DNA from: a virus
Virus record (IMG/VR): IMGVR_UViG_3300048930_000112
Location: 1-20,113 of that record
DNA: 20,113 nt
Strand: one strand, 5' to 3'
Shown: positions 7,529 through 14,070 of the stretch, one piece after another
Layout: each line of letters starts with the position of its first letter
Position numbering within the stretch: the first letter of the stretch is position 1
Notes under the pieces: generated by a model
Databases searched by the model: none
What the model saw: the letters and a program-made list of their open reading frames with translations, nothing else
What the model was told of the DNA's origin: nothing
Translations under genes and position numbers: made by a program

Positions 7529-7600
7529 GTGTTGGGTGGCAGGGCAGGGCGTCACTCCTTGCTAATCCCAACCGGACTCCCGGTGGTTCCTGCCATAAAC

Positions 7601-7789
7601 TTAATCCGCAGTCGCATAGGTAGTCTTCACTACCGTGGCTTTGGCGGAGCGGTAGTAGCTCAAAGAATCGTGGGCCACCGTCGCCGCATAGTCGGTGTCT
7701 TCCAACATTGTCCCCGATTGGTTTGTTGACAATCTGGCCAGCGCCGCCAGATAAGCCTTCTGCCAAAACTCAAATTCATTCGGTGTCAT
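7601..7789 (-). CDS. Small phage protein of unknown function
   Basis: 62 residues, starting MTPNEFEFWQKAYLAALARL. The ATG overlaps the preceding gene's TGA by four bases (ATGA), the standard junction in this operon. It is predicted to be mostly helical with a short amphipathic N-terminus and a C-terminal half rich in Thr, Ala and Tyr; there is no membrane span or recognised motif. It is the last protein gene before tRNA-Trp. Function unknown. Confidence 0.8.
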   Translation of the reverse strand: MTPNEFEFWQKAYLAALARLSTNQSGTMLEDTDYAATVAHDSLSYYRSAKATVVKTTYATAD

Positions 7790-8565
7790 TTCGCTTCTCC
7801 GCTGTCGGCTGGCGGGTGCGGCATCCTCGCCACCTGTTGTCGCATCTTTAATGCTCGCTCTGGTAAGTCGTGATGAGAGTGCGAGTGCAGCTGATCAGGT
7901 TCTCCGCGCAGAGCGTTTGCCACGCCAGTCAGTAGCTCACGCTGTTTTGCTATCAATGTGTCTGCTTCATCGGCTTCGCGTCGCAGCCTGTCGATTTCGG
8001 CTGCAACTGGGTTTTCGCAGTAAAAGCCCTCGGGCCAGTCGTCGGCGGCGTGTGTGCCGGAATACCACAGGCTCGCGTCATCCTCGTTGACCACGACAAG
8101 GTTTGATTTGTCGATGGAGTCGCATAGCGCCTTGTGTTTTGACGCCTGTTGGCGCAGTTTGTCACAATCAAGATTCAGATTGATAAAAGCATTGTTTAGT
8201 TTGTCGTAAGCAGCCTGCTCGCGATCTACCACTTTGCGCAGGGAGGCTATCTGCTTCGACTGCTGATCTGTTTCAGCCATCAGTCGTGCAATCAATTTTT
8301 TATCAGAGTTGCGGAGTATCTTTTCGGCTCCCGCCTCTGCCTCCAACTCCGCGATCTTTTCGAGTTGATCGCCGCCAGTCACAATCGCTGTCTGTAGTGC
8401 TTCTCTGGCGTCTGATTGCCACGCCTCCAGCTCCGCGATGGTAGCGACAAAGCCCAGCTCCTGCGCCTCAAGGGCGGCGATGCGCTGTTCAAGGTACGTT
8501 TCGTAGTTTATGCCAGTGGCCTCGATGTTGTCGGCAATGTACTTTATCCAGTATTTGTCGCTCAC
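7786..8565 (-). CDS. Coiled-coil early phage protein, function unknown
   Basis: 259 residues from a GTG start that overlaps the upstream stop as GTGA. Residues about 28-150 are almost continuous heptads (QRIAALEAQELGFVATIAEL, QLEKIAELEAEAGAEKILR, SKQIASLRKVVDREQAAYDK), followed by a non-coil segment with aromatic residues (DDASLWYSGTHAADDWPEGF), a second short coil (EIDRLRREADEADTLIAKQR) and a His-rich stretch (HSHSHH). It is probably an elongated dimer. Phages often carry fast-evolving coiled-coil proteins at this place, some of which bind host factors, but no role can be assigned here. Confidence 0.85.
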   Translation of the reverse strand: MSDKYWIKYIADNIEATGINYETYLEQRIAALEAQELGFVATIAELEAWQSDAREALQTAIVTGGDQLEKIAELEAEAGAEKILRNSDKKLIARLMAETDQQSKQIASLRKVVDREQAAYDKLNNAFINLNLDCDKLRQQASKHKALCDSIDKSNLVVVNEDDASLWYSGTHAADDWPEGFYCENPVAAEIDRLRREADEADTLIAKQRELLTGVANALRGEPDQLHSHSHHDLPERALKMRQQVARMPHPPADSGEAK

Positions 8566-8756
8566 ACCTCACCCCCTTGCGTAGTATCCACGCCAAACGC
8601 CCGAGACATAAAGTCCGCTGCTCGCTCGTTGGCTTCCTTGTGTGGCGCACCAGCATCTATTGCCGCCATAGCAATATTGCAGTGCCATGTGTGCGCGTAA
8701 TCCGGGTCAGCCTTGAATGCTGCCGACAAACACTCTACTGCTTCTTTTGGTGTCAT
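8562..8756 (-). CDS. Small conserved-type phage protein, function unknown
   Basis: 64 residues. It contains the pattern DPDYAHTWHCNIAMAAIDAG and then HKEANERAADFMSRAFGVDT, which I recognise as a recurrent small family in phage early regions without known function. It is helical and soluble, with His, Cys and Trp in the central motif that could bind a metal. GGAGGAG lies upstream of the ATG, and the stop overlaps the downstream GTG by four bases. Confidence 0.82.
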   Translation of the reverse strand: MTPKEAVECLSAAFKADPDYAHTWHCNIAMAAIDAGAPHKEANERAADFMSRAFGVDTTQGGEV

Positions 8757-8761
8757 TCTCT

Positions 8762-8952
8762 ACTCCTCCCCGCTAGCGCCAATAGTTCGTAAACACAATT
8801 CCCCACCCGCCACGGTTACGCAGAAGTAGGTTAAAACAAGCGAAATCGATTGATACCGCTAGGCCGTTATCCTTTGGTGAGTAAATAGTAAATCCAACCG
8901 AAAACGACCTAACCAATTTAAGCTCAATCATTTACACTCCTCCCCGCTAGCG
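8762..8952 (-). repeat. Pair of identical 17-bp repeats carrying ribosome sites
   Basis: ACTCCTCCCCGCTAGCG occurs at 8762-8778 and 8936-8952 (plus-strand reading). On the coding strand each is CGCTAGCGGGGAGGAGT, placed at the 3' end of one gene and supplying the GGGGAGGAG ribosome site of the next. In one copy TAG is a stop codon, in the other the same bases are read in another frame. Confidence 0.85.
8773..8931 (-). CDS. Small 52-residue protein, function unknown
   Basis: The ATG at 8931 overlaps the TGA of the upstream gene (ATGA) and a GGAGGAG site lies inside that gene's last codons. The frame gives 52 residues beginning MIELKLVRSFSVGFTIYSPK and ending GGWGIVFTNYWR. Alternating hydrophobic residues suggest a small beta-sheet protein. 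Without it, 8757-8927 would be the only sizeable gap in this operon, so coupling and context both support it. No family recognised. Confidence 0.75.
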   Translation of the reverse strand: MIELKLVRSFSVGFTIYSPKDNGLAVSIDFACFNLLLRNRGGWGIVFTNYWR

Positions 8953-9191
8953 GCGGGTGCTTCAAACCATTCCGGCTTAGGGAATCGGTCAGTGAACGTG
9001 TAGGTGTCGCGCTCTTCGCTTTCAATCTCCACGGCATCCGGCCAATTGGTCAGGATTTCAGCCTCGTCATCAGCATAAGCGACTATTACCGCATAATCCT
9101 CACCATAGCCGCTGCACCAGTACGGGTGCTTTATCGGCCAATTGACTGGGCGATAGTCGTCGTCGTTTACATGGAATCTTGCTCGTATCAC
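8928..9191 (-). CDS. Small acidic phage protein, function unknown
   Basis: 87 residues from GTG at 9191, directly after the TAG of the preceding gene and with GAGGAGGG upstream. It carries a run that I recognise from many phage early regions: ARFHVNDDDYRPVNWPIKHP followed by YWCSGYGEDYAVIVAYADDE and a Phe/Pro-rich end (FTDRFPKPEWF). It is strongly acidic, Trp/Tyr-rich and compact, features shared by DNA-mimic or host-binding proteins, but no function is known. The stop overlaps the ATG of a 52-residue gene. Confidence 0.85.
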   Translation of the reverse strand: MIRARFHVNDDDYRPVNWPIKHPYWCSGYGEDYAVIVAYADDEAEILTNWPDAVEIESEERDTYTFTDRFPKPEWFEAPAASGEECK

Positions 9192-9587
9192 CTAACCCTC
9201 CTCGCTCTTATGGGCAATGCTTTCTGACGGGCGCGGTACATACTTAATGCCGGACCGTTCCCGTAATTCAGTGCGCCACCAAAACTGTCCTTCACCACTA
9301 CACCGTTGTCTAAACTTCGTTTCGCCCAACGCCCAACGAATTGAGCTTTCCATCCTCGCAAGCTCCGCACGGGCAGCGGCGAGTTCGGACTGGAGGGTGG
9401 CTATTTGTTCTTCCAGCGAGCGGATGTAGTCGTCTTGTGCAAAACCTGTGGTCATTTTCGCTTTCCTCTCGGCTGCTTCGTGCGCTGCATGAGCAAGTGC
9501 TGCCGCAGTTGACATGCCGCCCGCTGTCAGTTTGGATACATCCCTAAAAACCAGCCTGCTTTCCAGATTGATAATGTCGTCGTTCAT
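9192..9587 (-). CDS. Coiled-coil phage protein, function unknown
   Basis: 131 residues from the ATG at 9587, which overlaps the upstream TGA by four bases and has GGGAGGTGGGG before it; the frame is open further upstream, but that extension is Arg/Gly-rich and overlaps a good gene, so I rejected it. An N-terminal segment (VSKLTAGGMSTAAALAHAAH) is followed by a coiled coil at about 52-82 (YIRSLEEQIATLQSELAAAR) and a basic, aromatic C-terminal part (EGQFWWRTELRERSGIKYVP). The stop abuts the GTG of the next gene. No function assigned. Confidence 0.82.
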   Translation of the reverse strand: MNDDIINLESRLVFRDVSKLTAGGMSTAAALAHAAHEAAERKAKMTTGFAQDDYIRSLEEQIATLQSELAAARAELARMESSIRWALGETKFRQRCSGEGQFWWRTELRERSGIKYVPRPSESIAHKSEEG

Positions 9588-9841
9588 TCCCCACCTCCCA
9601 AGTACCCGGCAGAGCGCAGGGCGTCGTTTAAAGCCTTCCACTCTGGGTATGCTACTGTCACGCCAACGTCGCCGTCGTGGATTTCTTTTGCAGCCTCCAC
9701 CACCTTCTCCAGTGCGGCGATGCGCTTTACCGCTGCCTGATACCACGCCTCGCGCTTTAAATCTTCAGCCCGCAGCGCCTCTATCTCCTCGTGCAGCCCG
9801 TCGATAATGTCCTGATGCGTGATTATTTTCTCGTCGCTCAT
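9584..9841 (-). CDS. Small coiled-coil phage protein, function unknown
   Basis: 85 residues, MSDEKIITHQDIIDGLHEEI at the start, then a coil (EALRAEDLKREAWYQAAVKR, IAALEKVVEAAKEI) and a short C-terminal motif PEWKALNDALRSAGYLGGGE. The start overlaps the preceding gene's stop as ATGA, and its own stop overlaps the next start likewise. Its coil resembles parts of the 259-residue protein downstream, so the two may be related or interact; that is a weak inference. Confidence 0.82.
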   Translation of the reverse strand: MSDEKIITHQDIIDGLHEEIEALRAEDLKREAWYQAAVKRIAALEKVVEAAKEIHDGDVGVTVAYPEWKALNDALRSAGYLGGGE

Positions 9842-10281
9842 TGCTTACCCCCAAGGCACACAGCCCTCAGTGCTGCGAGCTGCTGCTGTGCGCCTTCCTC
9901 TGTAGCTTGGCAGAGTCCTGATTTAAGCGCGTTGTGTTCAAAAAACAGACCACCCCAACTGTCGCGGCCAATCCCCCCCGAAACAAGCCCGACAAACCAG
10001 TATATCGTTTGTAGCGGCGGCTCATCCCGCATCGGCACCGGGAACTCATGCCTGACACCCTTGGCGTCGATGACGTGGAGCATCTTGGGGCGGCGGCGGT
10101 ATAAAAGGTAGTAGTGCCACTCCGGTTCCCATGAGCACATATCCCATCCTTGCAGTGATGCGTTGGCATTCGCGCATTGCCACTCCCGCCAAGGCTCCTC
10201 GCCTTCCTTCGCTCCCCTCTCAAGCCACGCCAACTCCTCGCGGGCGTACTCTATGCGCTCTTTCAAATGCGGTATTGTCAT
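9838..10281 (-). CDS. Trp-rich phage protein, function unknown
   Basis: 147 residues with a helical N-terminus (HLKERIEYAREELAWLERGA) followed by an aromatic-rich core (WREWQCANANASLQGWDMCS, EWHYYLLYRRRP) and a C-terminal helix (EEGAQQQLAALRAVCLGGKQ). Eight tryptophans are visible, a notable number given the phage-encoded tRNA-Trp in the same operon. There is no membrane span. The start shares one base with the upstream TAA (TAATG); the stop overlaps the next ATG. Function unknown. Confidence 0.83.
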   Translation of the reverse strand: MTIPHLKERIEYAREELAWLERGAKEGEEPWREWQCANANASLQGWDMCSWEPEWHYYLLYRRRPKMLHVIDAKGVRHEFPVPMRDEPPLQTIYWFVGLVSGGIGRDSWGGLFFEHNALKSGLCQATEEGAQQQLAALRAVCLGGKQ

Positions 10282-10391
10282 TACTTTCTCCCTTTCTTCG
10301 GCCCTGGTTTCCGCTTAAGCGCCTCTCTCCGCGCCATTGCTGCCCGTATCGTCTCCCAACTTGCGCCGGGTGCGTGGATGCTGTTATTCAT
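10281..10391 (-). CDS. 36-residue basic peptide
   Basis: The ATG at 10391 lies within the end of the AraC-like gene (8-nt overlap), with AGAGGG upstream, and the TAA shares a base with the next ATG. The product starts MNNSIHAPGASWETIRAAMA and ends with a highly basic tail (RREALKRKPGPKKGRK). Such a tail could bind nucleic acid. It fills the space between two confident genes with perfect junctions, so it is likely expressed; function unknown. Confidence 0.68.
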   Translation of the reverse strand: MNNSIHAPGASWETIRAAMARREALKRKPGPKKGRK

Positions 10392-10704
10392 GCGAAACCC
10401 TCTTGTAATCAGTGATGGTCATCCCAAACCAGCGCCGGAAAGCCCGTACAGCACTCTGTGAGCACGTTAAACCACAGTGCATGGCAATGTCCCACCCTGT
10501 AGCCTTTGGGTTGGCTGCGACGATTTCCATAGCCCTGCGGCGCTTCTCAGCGTCTGCCATTGCTTTGTAGCTTGCGCCCTCCTCAGTGAGTCGGCGCAGC
10601 AATGTGTTTTCGCTGATGCCAAGCATATCGGCACACCTCACCTGACAGGCTCTGCCGGGCGCGGCGCTTCTCAGGTACTGCGCTACTTTGTCGGTGTAGG
10701 TCAT
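10384..10704 (-). CDS. Solo AraC-type DNA-binding domain, probable transcription regulator
   Basis: 106 residues that amount to little more than an AraC/XylS DNA-binding domain. A first helix-turn-helix is at about 20-41 (ADMLGISENTLLRRLTEEG), with the family's following ASYKAMADAEKRRRAMEIVA helix, and a second at about 67-95 (GWDIAMHCGLTCSQSAVRAF) closing with the typical RRWFGMTITDYKR. The usual N-terminal effector domain is absent. AraC-type proteins bind two adjacent major grooves and mostly activate transcription. Here it sits just downstream of RecT in the leftward operon, joined by ATGA overlap, and could regulate phage or host promoters. Domain call strong; target unknown. Confidence 0.85.
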   Translation of the reverse strand: MTYTDKVAQYLRSAAPGRACQVRCADMLGISENTLLRRLTEEGASYKAMADAEKRRRAMEIVAANPKATGWDIAMHCGLTCSQSAVRAFRRWFGMTITDYKRVSHE

Positions 10705-11804
10705 GCTGCCACCTCCAATTGGCTAACGTAATACCTGTGTTCGGTTGACAGCGCATCCAGCAGTGCATCTTTCTGCGCGCCTTCAAACTCGGCAATAAAC
10801 TCCGCTGTACCGTGATCGTCGCCTGCCTCGCAGAGTGCTCGCAGATCAATAACCCATGCGTCCAGAGTGAGCCGCCCATGCTTCAGTTGGTCTTCGAAAT
10901 ACTTCATCATTTTCTGTTTGGTTCCGCGCTCAAACTCGCAGCCCGGTAGTGATGATTTGAGTCGCTCATCCTGCGACCTGTACCATAGCCAGAAATCAAC
11001 AGCGTCACCTTTGGCTAATTCCAGGTAGGTGTCAGTCTGTTCCTGAGTCGGGCGCAGATAGTCAGTCAGGCGGGCGACTGTGGGCGCATCCTCAAGCCCT
11101 TCGTGCTCGTTCAGGATTTCAACGGCGCGGTCTAGGCGCTCGCGCCCGCCGCTCTGTGGCCATGATTTCGAGGCGCGCTTGACCAGCGTCTTTTTTACCA
11201 TTTCGAGCGGCCAGTCCTTCCACGGGCCGTTTGCCGCCTTGGACGTTGCCCGCACCTGTTCGATATCTGCCAACGGCATGAAGTCAACAAGGTAAGACCC
11301 ATCTTTCAATTGGGCGATACAGTAGCCGCCGATTAATCCATCAACTTTACCGGCAGCGCGTTTGCCACCTGACAGTTTTATCTTGTGAATGGGCAGCGTG
11401 ACCATGTTCACCCATTCACAATCTTCATCGTCATAGACCAATTCAGGCTTGGCCCAGTTGATAGCACCGGAATCAGTGGCCAACTTGACCAGACCTCGAA
11501 ATGAGATATCGAGGCACACTTGCGCCGCCTGACCTTTGGCCGGTGAGCGAGGCACAAGGTAGGCATGAGCGAGCGCAGGGTTAAGGCTGATACCAATCGC
11601 CGCCACGTTCAGGATCGCAGCACGGAGCGCAGCAGGGTTATTCTGCGCGGCGCTCAGCGTGTAATCGTTTTTCAGGAGTTGCTGCTTTGCGAAAAGGCAC
11701 TCGCTTTCAAACTTGAGCGCATAGGCGTTCTGCTTGTTAAAGTGCGGCTCAAGTGCTACGAGTTCGTCGGTGATTGACGGTTGTTTTGCCACTGCATTGC
11801 TCAT
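10701..11804 (-). CDS. recT: RecT-family single-strand annealing protein with C-terminal extension
   Basis: 367 residues. Residues 1-238 match the RecT family: ALRAAILNVAAIGISLNPAL, AYLVPRSPAKGQAAQVCLDI, SFRGLVKLATDSGAI, then GLIGGYCIAQLKDGSYLVDF and EMVKKTLVKRASKSWP. RecT anneals complementary single strands and promotes strand invasion in phage recombination. RecT proteins are usually near 270 residues; here about 120 extra residues (240-367) form a helical tail rich in Trp, Asp and Leu (GDAVDFWLWYRSQDERLKSS) of unknown role. No partner exonuclease is recognisable in the adjoining genes. The start overlaps the preceding stop (ATGA), and the stop overlaps the AraC-like gene's start. Confidence 0.93.
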   Translation of the reverse strand: MSNAVAKQPSITDELVALEPHFNKQNAYALKFESECLFAKQQLLKNDYTLSAAQNNPAALRAAILNVAAIGISLNPALAHAYLVPRSPAKGQAAQVCLDISFRGLVKLATDSGAINWAKPELVYDDEDCEWVNMVTLPIHKIKLSGGKRAAGKVDGLIGGYCIAQLKDGSYLVDFMPLADIEQVRATSKAANGPWKDWPLEMVKKTLVKRASKSWPQSGGRERLDRAVEILNEHEGLEDAPTVARLTDYLRPTQEQTDTYLELAKGDAVDFWLWYRSQDERLKSSLPGCEFERGTKQKMMKYFEDQLKHGRLTLDAWVIDLRALCEAGDDHGTAEFIAEFEGAQKDALLDALSTEHRYYVSQLEVAA

Positions 11805-12076
11805 AGCGCGTCTCCGGAAAGTCTGTCATCGCGCAGCCGCTCGCGCCTTGCATCACCTGCCATTTCGCGCCGCTCTGCCGCCTCCTGTGATGCGAGCATC
11901 AGCTTTGTGTCGCACTGCTCTCTCAGGGCTTCCTGTGCGCGTTGCTGCTCGTTCACGGAGAGGAAGGGCAGCAAATTTTGGTTACAGCCAGGGAAGGTCA
12001 GCACCTCCAGCAGCAAATCGCCGTTGTCGCGCTCGTGAAAGGTGGCGTCTAAATCAAGTTCCACAGTTATTTTCAT
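11801..12076 (-). CDS. Small phage protein upstream of recT, function unknown
   Basis: 91 residues from the ATG at 12076, which overlaps the upstream TGA by four bases; the longer open frame to 12238 reads through two other genes and was rejected. The N-terminal half alternates strands (MKITVELDLDATFHERDNGD, LLLEVLTFPGCNQNLL) and the C-terminal half is a charged helix (EQQRAQEALREQCDTKLM, EAAERREMAGDARRERLRDD). It could assist the RecT protein, whose start overlaps its stop, but there is no sequence proof. Confidence 0.78.
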   Translation of the reverse strand: MKITVELDLDATFHERDNGDLLLEVLTFPGCNQNLLPFLSVNEQQRAQEALREQCDTKLMLASQEAAERREMAGDARRERLRDDRLSGDAL

Positions 12077-12186
12077 CCCAATACCCTCGCCATCAGAACT
12101 ATCGTCGCCGCCGCCATCCCAAGTGTCAGAACGGTCAGCACCCAAACCTGCTCGCGTGTCATCTGATCTTTGTCTGTGTGTCTCAT
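12073..12186 (-). CDS. 37-residue single-TM peptide
   Basis: The ATG at 12186 overlaps the previous gene's TGA, and its TGA overlaps the next ATG (both ATGA). The peptide has a charged N-terminus (MRHTDKDQMTREQ) and one transmembrane segment (VWVLTVLTLGMAAATIVLMA) followed by RVLG. An internal ATG (residue 9) is possible but has no better ribosome site. It is one of four tiny membrane peptides in the window. Function unknown. Confidence 0.7.
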   Translation of the reverse strand: MRHTDKDQMTREQVWVLTVLTLGMAAATIVLMARVLG

Positions 12187-12560
12187 GCTGCCACCGGAGC
12201 GAATTGGGCATTTTCCAAGCAGAAGATTTTGACGCCATCGTGCATCACTGATTTGCGGATGCAAGACTGTTGCGGTAAATTTTCGTGCTCGATTCCGCCA
12301 CGCCCGCTAAAGTGCTCATCAAAGTATTCCGGCATCACATGCAATTCAGGGATGCCGCTGCCGTGCGGCCCGCTGACGTACATTGCAACCATTCCATCGA
12401 ACACGTAAGCCTGGTGCAGCCTGCCAATCGTGTCAGCATACGCCTCGGCCTCGCATTCCTCCCGGCCCTCGCCTCCGTGCGCCTGTTCAGTCTCGCGGTC
12501 ACGGGTGGCTTCCGCTGCTGCTGATACTGCATTATCAAATCTATCGCCAAATACGTTCAT
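12183..12560 (-). CDS. Phage protein of unknown function
   Basis: 125 residues. The N-terminal third is highly charged and Glu/Ala/Arg-rich (AAEATRDRETEQAHGGEGRE), probably helical or disordered, and the C-terminal part is a compact mixed fold (VFDGMVAMYVSGPHGSGIPE, HVMPEYFDEHFSGRGGIEHE, KSVMHDGVKIFCLENAQF). No motif is recognised. It is joined to the YopX gene upstream and the membrane peptide downstream by four-base overlaps. Confidence 0.82.
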   Translation of the reverse strand: MNVFGDRFDNAVSAAAEATRDRETEQAHGGEGREECEAEAYADTIGRLHQAYVFDGMVAMYVSGPHGSGIPELHVMPEYFDEHFSGRGGIEHENLPQQSCIRKSVMHDGVKIFCLENAQFAPVAA

Positions 12561-12958
12561 GGTTTTGTCTCCAGTAGTTCAGGGTTTTCGTAGATGTTGC
12601 CAAGTACGGTGTATTCGCCGCGCAACCAATCGTTATAGACCTTGCCGTAGCCTTGATTTATGGCATCTAGCATATAAAAAGCGCCGCTTTCAAAGCCGAC
12701 AGGGGCATCCACGCTGTGGTCGGTATTCACAAGCCAGCGCACAATATCCCCCTCGTAAATCTCCACGCCGTTAGCATCGCGCAGACCGGCGAACTGCATG
12801 ACCTTGTAATATCCGTCTTGCAGCGGCAGCAACAGGCTTTCACCGTGCTGTAAATACGAACCACCGCCAAGAGCTATGAATATCTCCTCATCACCAGAAG
12901 ATGGAAGCATTATGGCTTTTCTTGTGTCCCACGCCCTGAACTTGATAACCCTGCTCAC
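12557..12958 (-). CDS. YopX-family protein
   Basis: 133 residues from a GTG start with GGAGGA upstream; the GTG overlaps the preceding stop (GTGA), and longer in-frame extensions run through other genes. The YopX signature is complete: N-terminal IKFRAWDTRKAIML, then KVMQFAGLRDANGVEIYEGD (residues 52-71) continuing IVRW, and the C-terminal EYTVLGNIYENPELLE. YopX proteins are common in phages and form a small beta-barrel assembly; their biochemical role is unknown. Its place upstream of recT in an early operon fits other phages. Confidence 0.9.
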   Translation of the reverse strand: MSRVIKFRAWDTRKAIMLPSSGDEEIFIALGGGSYLQHGESLLLPLQDGYYKVMQFAGLRDANGVEIYEGDIVRWLVNTDHSVDAPVGFESGAFYMLDAINQGYGKVYNDWLRGEYTVLGNIYENPELLETKP

Positions 12959-13065
12959 AGGTAATCCTCCATTGTTGCCATCTTCCGGCCCAAGGCTTTC
13001 GCCAGCTCGTTGCAGGCCATTGCAAAGAATATGCCTGCGATGAATATCAGTATGTAAATGCCCAT
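12955..13065 (-). CDS. 36-residue single-TM peptide
   Basis: The ATG at 13065 shares a base with the previous TAA and has GGAGGTATTGTA before it, a very good ribosome site. The product is a hydrophobic N-terminal segment (MGIYILIFIAGIFFAMACNE) followed by a short charged tail (LAKALGRKMATMEDYL). Its TGA overlaps the YopX GTG. It resembles a signal-anchor membrane peptide; the tail would face the cytoplasm or periplasm depending on orientation. Function unknown. Confidence 0.75.
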   Translation of the reverse strand: MGIYILIFIAGIFFAMACNELAKALGRKMATMEDYL

Positions 13066-13397
13066 TACAATACCTCCGCAGCGTAGCAATCGGCGCATAC
13101 TGGACCGTCGCCGTCAGGCAGTGTATAAGTCTTGCCGAGGAATGGATTGCCGCATTCGCAAAAAGGCCAATCTTCAAGATGTTCCGGCGGCTCCTCGGCA
13201 AATTCCAAAAGCTCAGCCCTCAGGTCGTCGATTGTTTTCCGCAGAGACACGACTAAATCACAATTACAGGGTTGCTCAAGCGCGGATATATGATTTGCTA
13301 TTTCAATCGCTTCGCGGGCAGTGATACATGGGTTTACAACCTCATTACGCTGCCTGCCAGTGTAGTGTTTTCTAAGCCGCTCTATTATTTCGCTCAC
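13065..13397 (-). CDS. Small protein with four-Cys zinc-ribbon-like end
   Basis: 110 residues from the GTG at 13397, just after the preceding TAA and 7 nt from a GGAGG site; the longer frame to 13433 would enter the previous gene. An N-terminal helical part (SEIIERLRKHYTGRQRNEVV, AREAIEIANHISALE) with a CxC pair (CNC) and coil (LVVSLRKTIDDLRAELLEFA) leads to a C-terminal ribbon FCECGNPFLGKTYTLPDGDG then PVCADCY, a CxC...CxxC set that would bind one zinc ion. Probably a nucleic-acid- or protein-binding adaptor. Target unknown. Confidence 0.8.
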   Translation of the reverse strand: MSEIIERLRKHYTGRQRNEVVNPCITAREAIEIANHISALEQPCNCDLVVSLRKTIDDLRAELLEFAEEPPEHLEDWPFCECGNPFLGKTYTLPDGDGPVCADCYAAEVL

Positions 13398-13398
13398 A

Positions 13399-13605
13399 TT
13401 ACACCTCCATCCAGTAAAACCACGCATTACCAAAACGCTTGCAGGTTATCGTCCGCCCATTGGCCCGCAGCTCAGCCACCGCACTGTTGATTGCGTAAAC
13501 GTCCGTGCGATTTGAAATCTCTTTGGTGCTGTACTGCTTGCCTGATCGCAGAAGGGCATCGACCCGCTGGAGCCTGTCGCTCTTGTCGAGTTTCGCCGCA
13601 TTCAT
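13399..13605 (-). CDS. Winged-helix-like small phage protein
   Basis: 68 residues from the ATG at 13605, which overlaps the upstream TGA (ATGA); the frame upstream of this ATG overlaps another gene. The sequence MNAAKLDKSDRLQRVDALLR then KQYSTKEISNRTDVYAINSA and VAELRANGRTITCKRFGNAW reads as a winged helix: helix 1, a turn at 'ySTkEI', recognition helix 'vyAINSAVAELRANG', and a beta wing 'itCkr..naWfYwm'. It is probably a small DNA-binding protein. Second gene of the leftward operon. Confidence 0.8.
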   Translation of the reverse strand: MNAAKLDKSDRLQRVDALLRSGKQYSTKEISNRTDVYAINSAVAELRANGRTITCKRFGNAWFYWMEV

Positions 13606-13952
13606 GCTGCCGCCTCCGGTGCTCTGGCATTGAAACTTGTGCCATAACCACCCATAGCTATAACATCCCACGTGTCGCAATCCACGATGTAAACGCCCGC
13701 ATCGCCGTGCGAATCGTCGCTTGTCAGCAGTGCGTCGGCATTCCATACACCAAGGCTCAAATTCCCCGGTGTGCTGGTGTGGCAGACGCCAACCAATCGG
13801 GCAAAGGCATAAGCCACATCGTTATCGCGCCCTTTCATCAGATCCGCTGTTTCGCGTATAAGCGCCGGGGCTGAGTCTCCGCTCCAGTGCAAATAACAAA
13901 CCGGAGAAAACTCTGTACCCGCTTTGACTTGAATTAATACTCTGTCGCCCAT
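13602..13952 (-). CDS. First gene of leftward operon, conserved-type phage protein of unknown function
   Basis: 116 residues from the ATG at 13952 with GGGAGAAGGGAA upstream, matching the promoter predicted at 13993-14021. It shows a pattern I recognise from many early phage regions: MGDRVLIQVKAGTEFSPVCY, LHWSGDSAPALIRETADLM, DVAYAFARLVGVCHTSTPGN, LSLGVWNADALLTSDDSHGD and AGVYIVDCDTWDVIAMGGYG. The function is not known. It would be the earliest leftward product, so a role in host take-over is plausible but unproven. Confidence 0.85.
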   Translation of the reverse strand: MGDRVLIQVKAGTEFSPVCYLHWSGDSAPALIRETADLMKGRDNDVAYAFARLVGVCHTSTPGNLSLGVWNADALLTSDDSHGDAGVYIVDCDTWDVIAMGGYGTSFNARAPEAAA

Positions 13953-13992
13953 TTCCCTTCTCCCTTGCTGTTGTTGTGTTGCCGATGGATTG

Positions 13993-14021
13993 AATATAGA
14001 CGCGCTGCAATGGCCTGTCAA
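13993..14021 (-). promoter_or_regulatory. Strong sigma70 promoter of the leftward operon
   Basis: On the minus strand, TTGACA (14021-14016) and TATATT (13998-13993) are separated by exactly 17 bp. The -35 box is perfect and the -10 box matches five of six consensus bases. Transcription would start near 13986, about 34 nt before the first leftward ATG. Confidence 0.88.
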
Positions 14022-14042
14022 ACATTTTCGCAACAATTTTTG

Positions 14043-14070
14043 TAGTTGACCGAAACCATAGCTTCAACTA
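14043..14070. promoter_or_regulatory. Candidate operator: inverted repeat TAGTTGA/TCAACTA
   Basis: TAGTTGA (14043-14049) and TCAACTA (14064-14070) are perfect inverted copies with centres 21 bp apart. The left arm covers the -35 box and the right arm abuts the -10 box of the rightward promoter, so a dimeric protein bound here would block RNA polymerase. The protein is not known; the ribbon-helix-helix-like product of the first rightward gene is one candidate. Confidence 0.5.

Noticed and set aside
7546-7594. 13-codon minus-strand frame between tRNA-Trp and the 62-residue gene
   Set aside because: Too short, no distinct composition and no usable ribosome site.
9188-9370. 60-residue minus-strand frame inside the coiled-coil gene
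   Set aside because: Lies out of frame within the 131-residue gene that has a good start and coupled stop.
9588-9746. N-terminal extension of the 131-residue coiled-coil protein
   Set aside because: Arg/Gly-rich, overlaps the upstream gene; the ATG at 9587 has a strong ribosome site and ATGA overlap.
11734-12408. Plus-strand 224-residue frame
   Set aside because: Antisense to four tightly coupled leftward genes; low-complexity Arg/Ser/Ala-rich translation.
12959-13201. N-terminal extension of the YopX protein
   Set aside because: The extension covers a 36-residue gene and part of the Cys-rich gene; GTG at 12958 with GGAGGA matches where YopX proteins begin.
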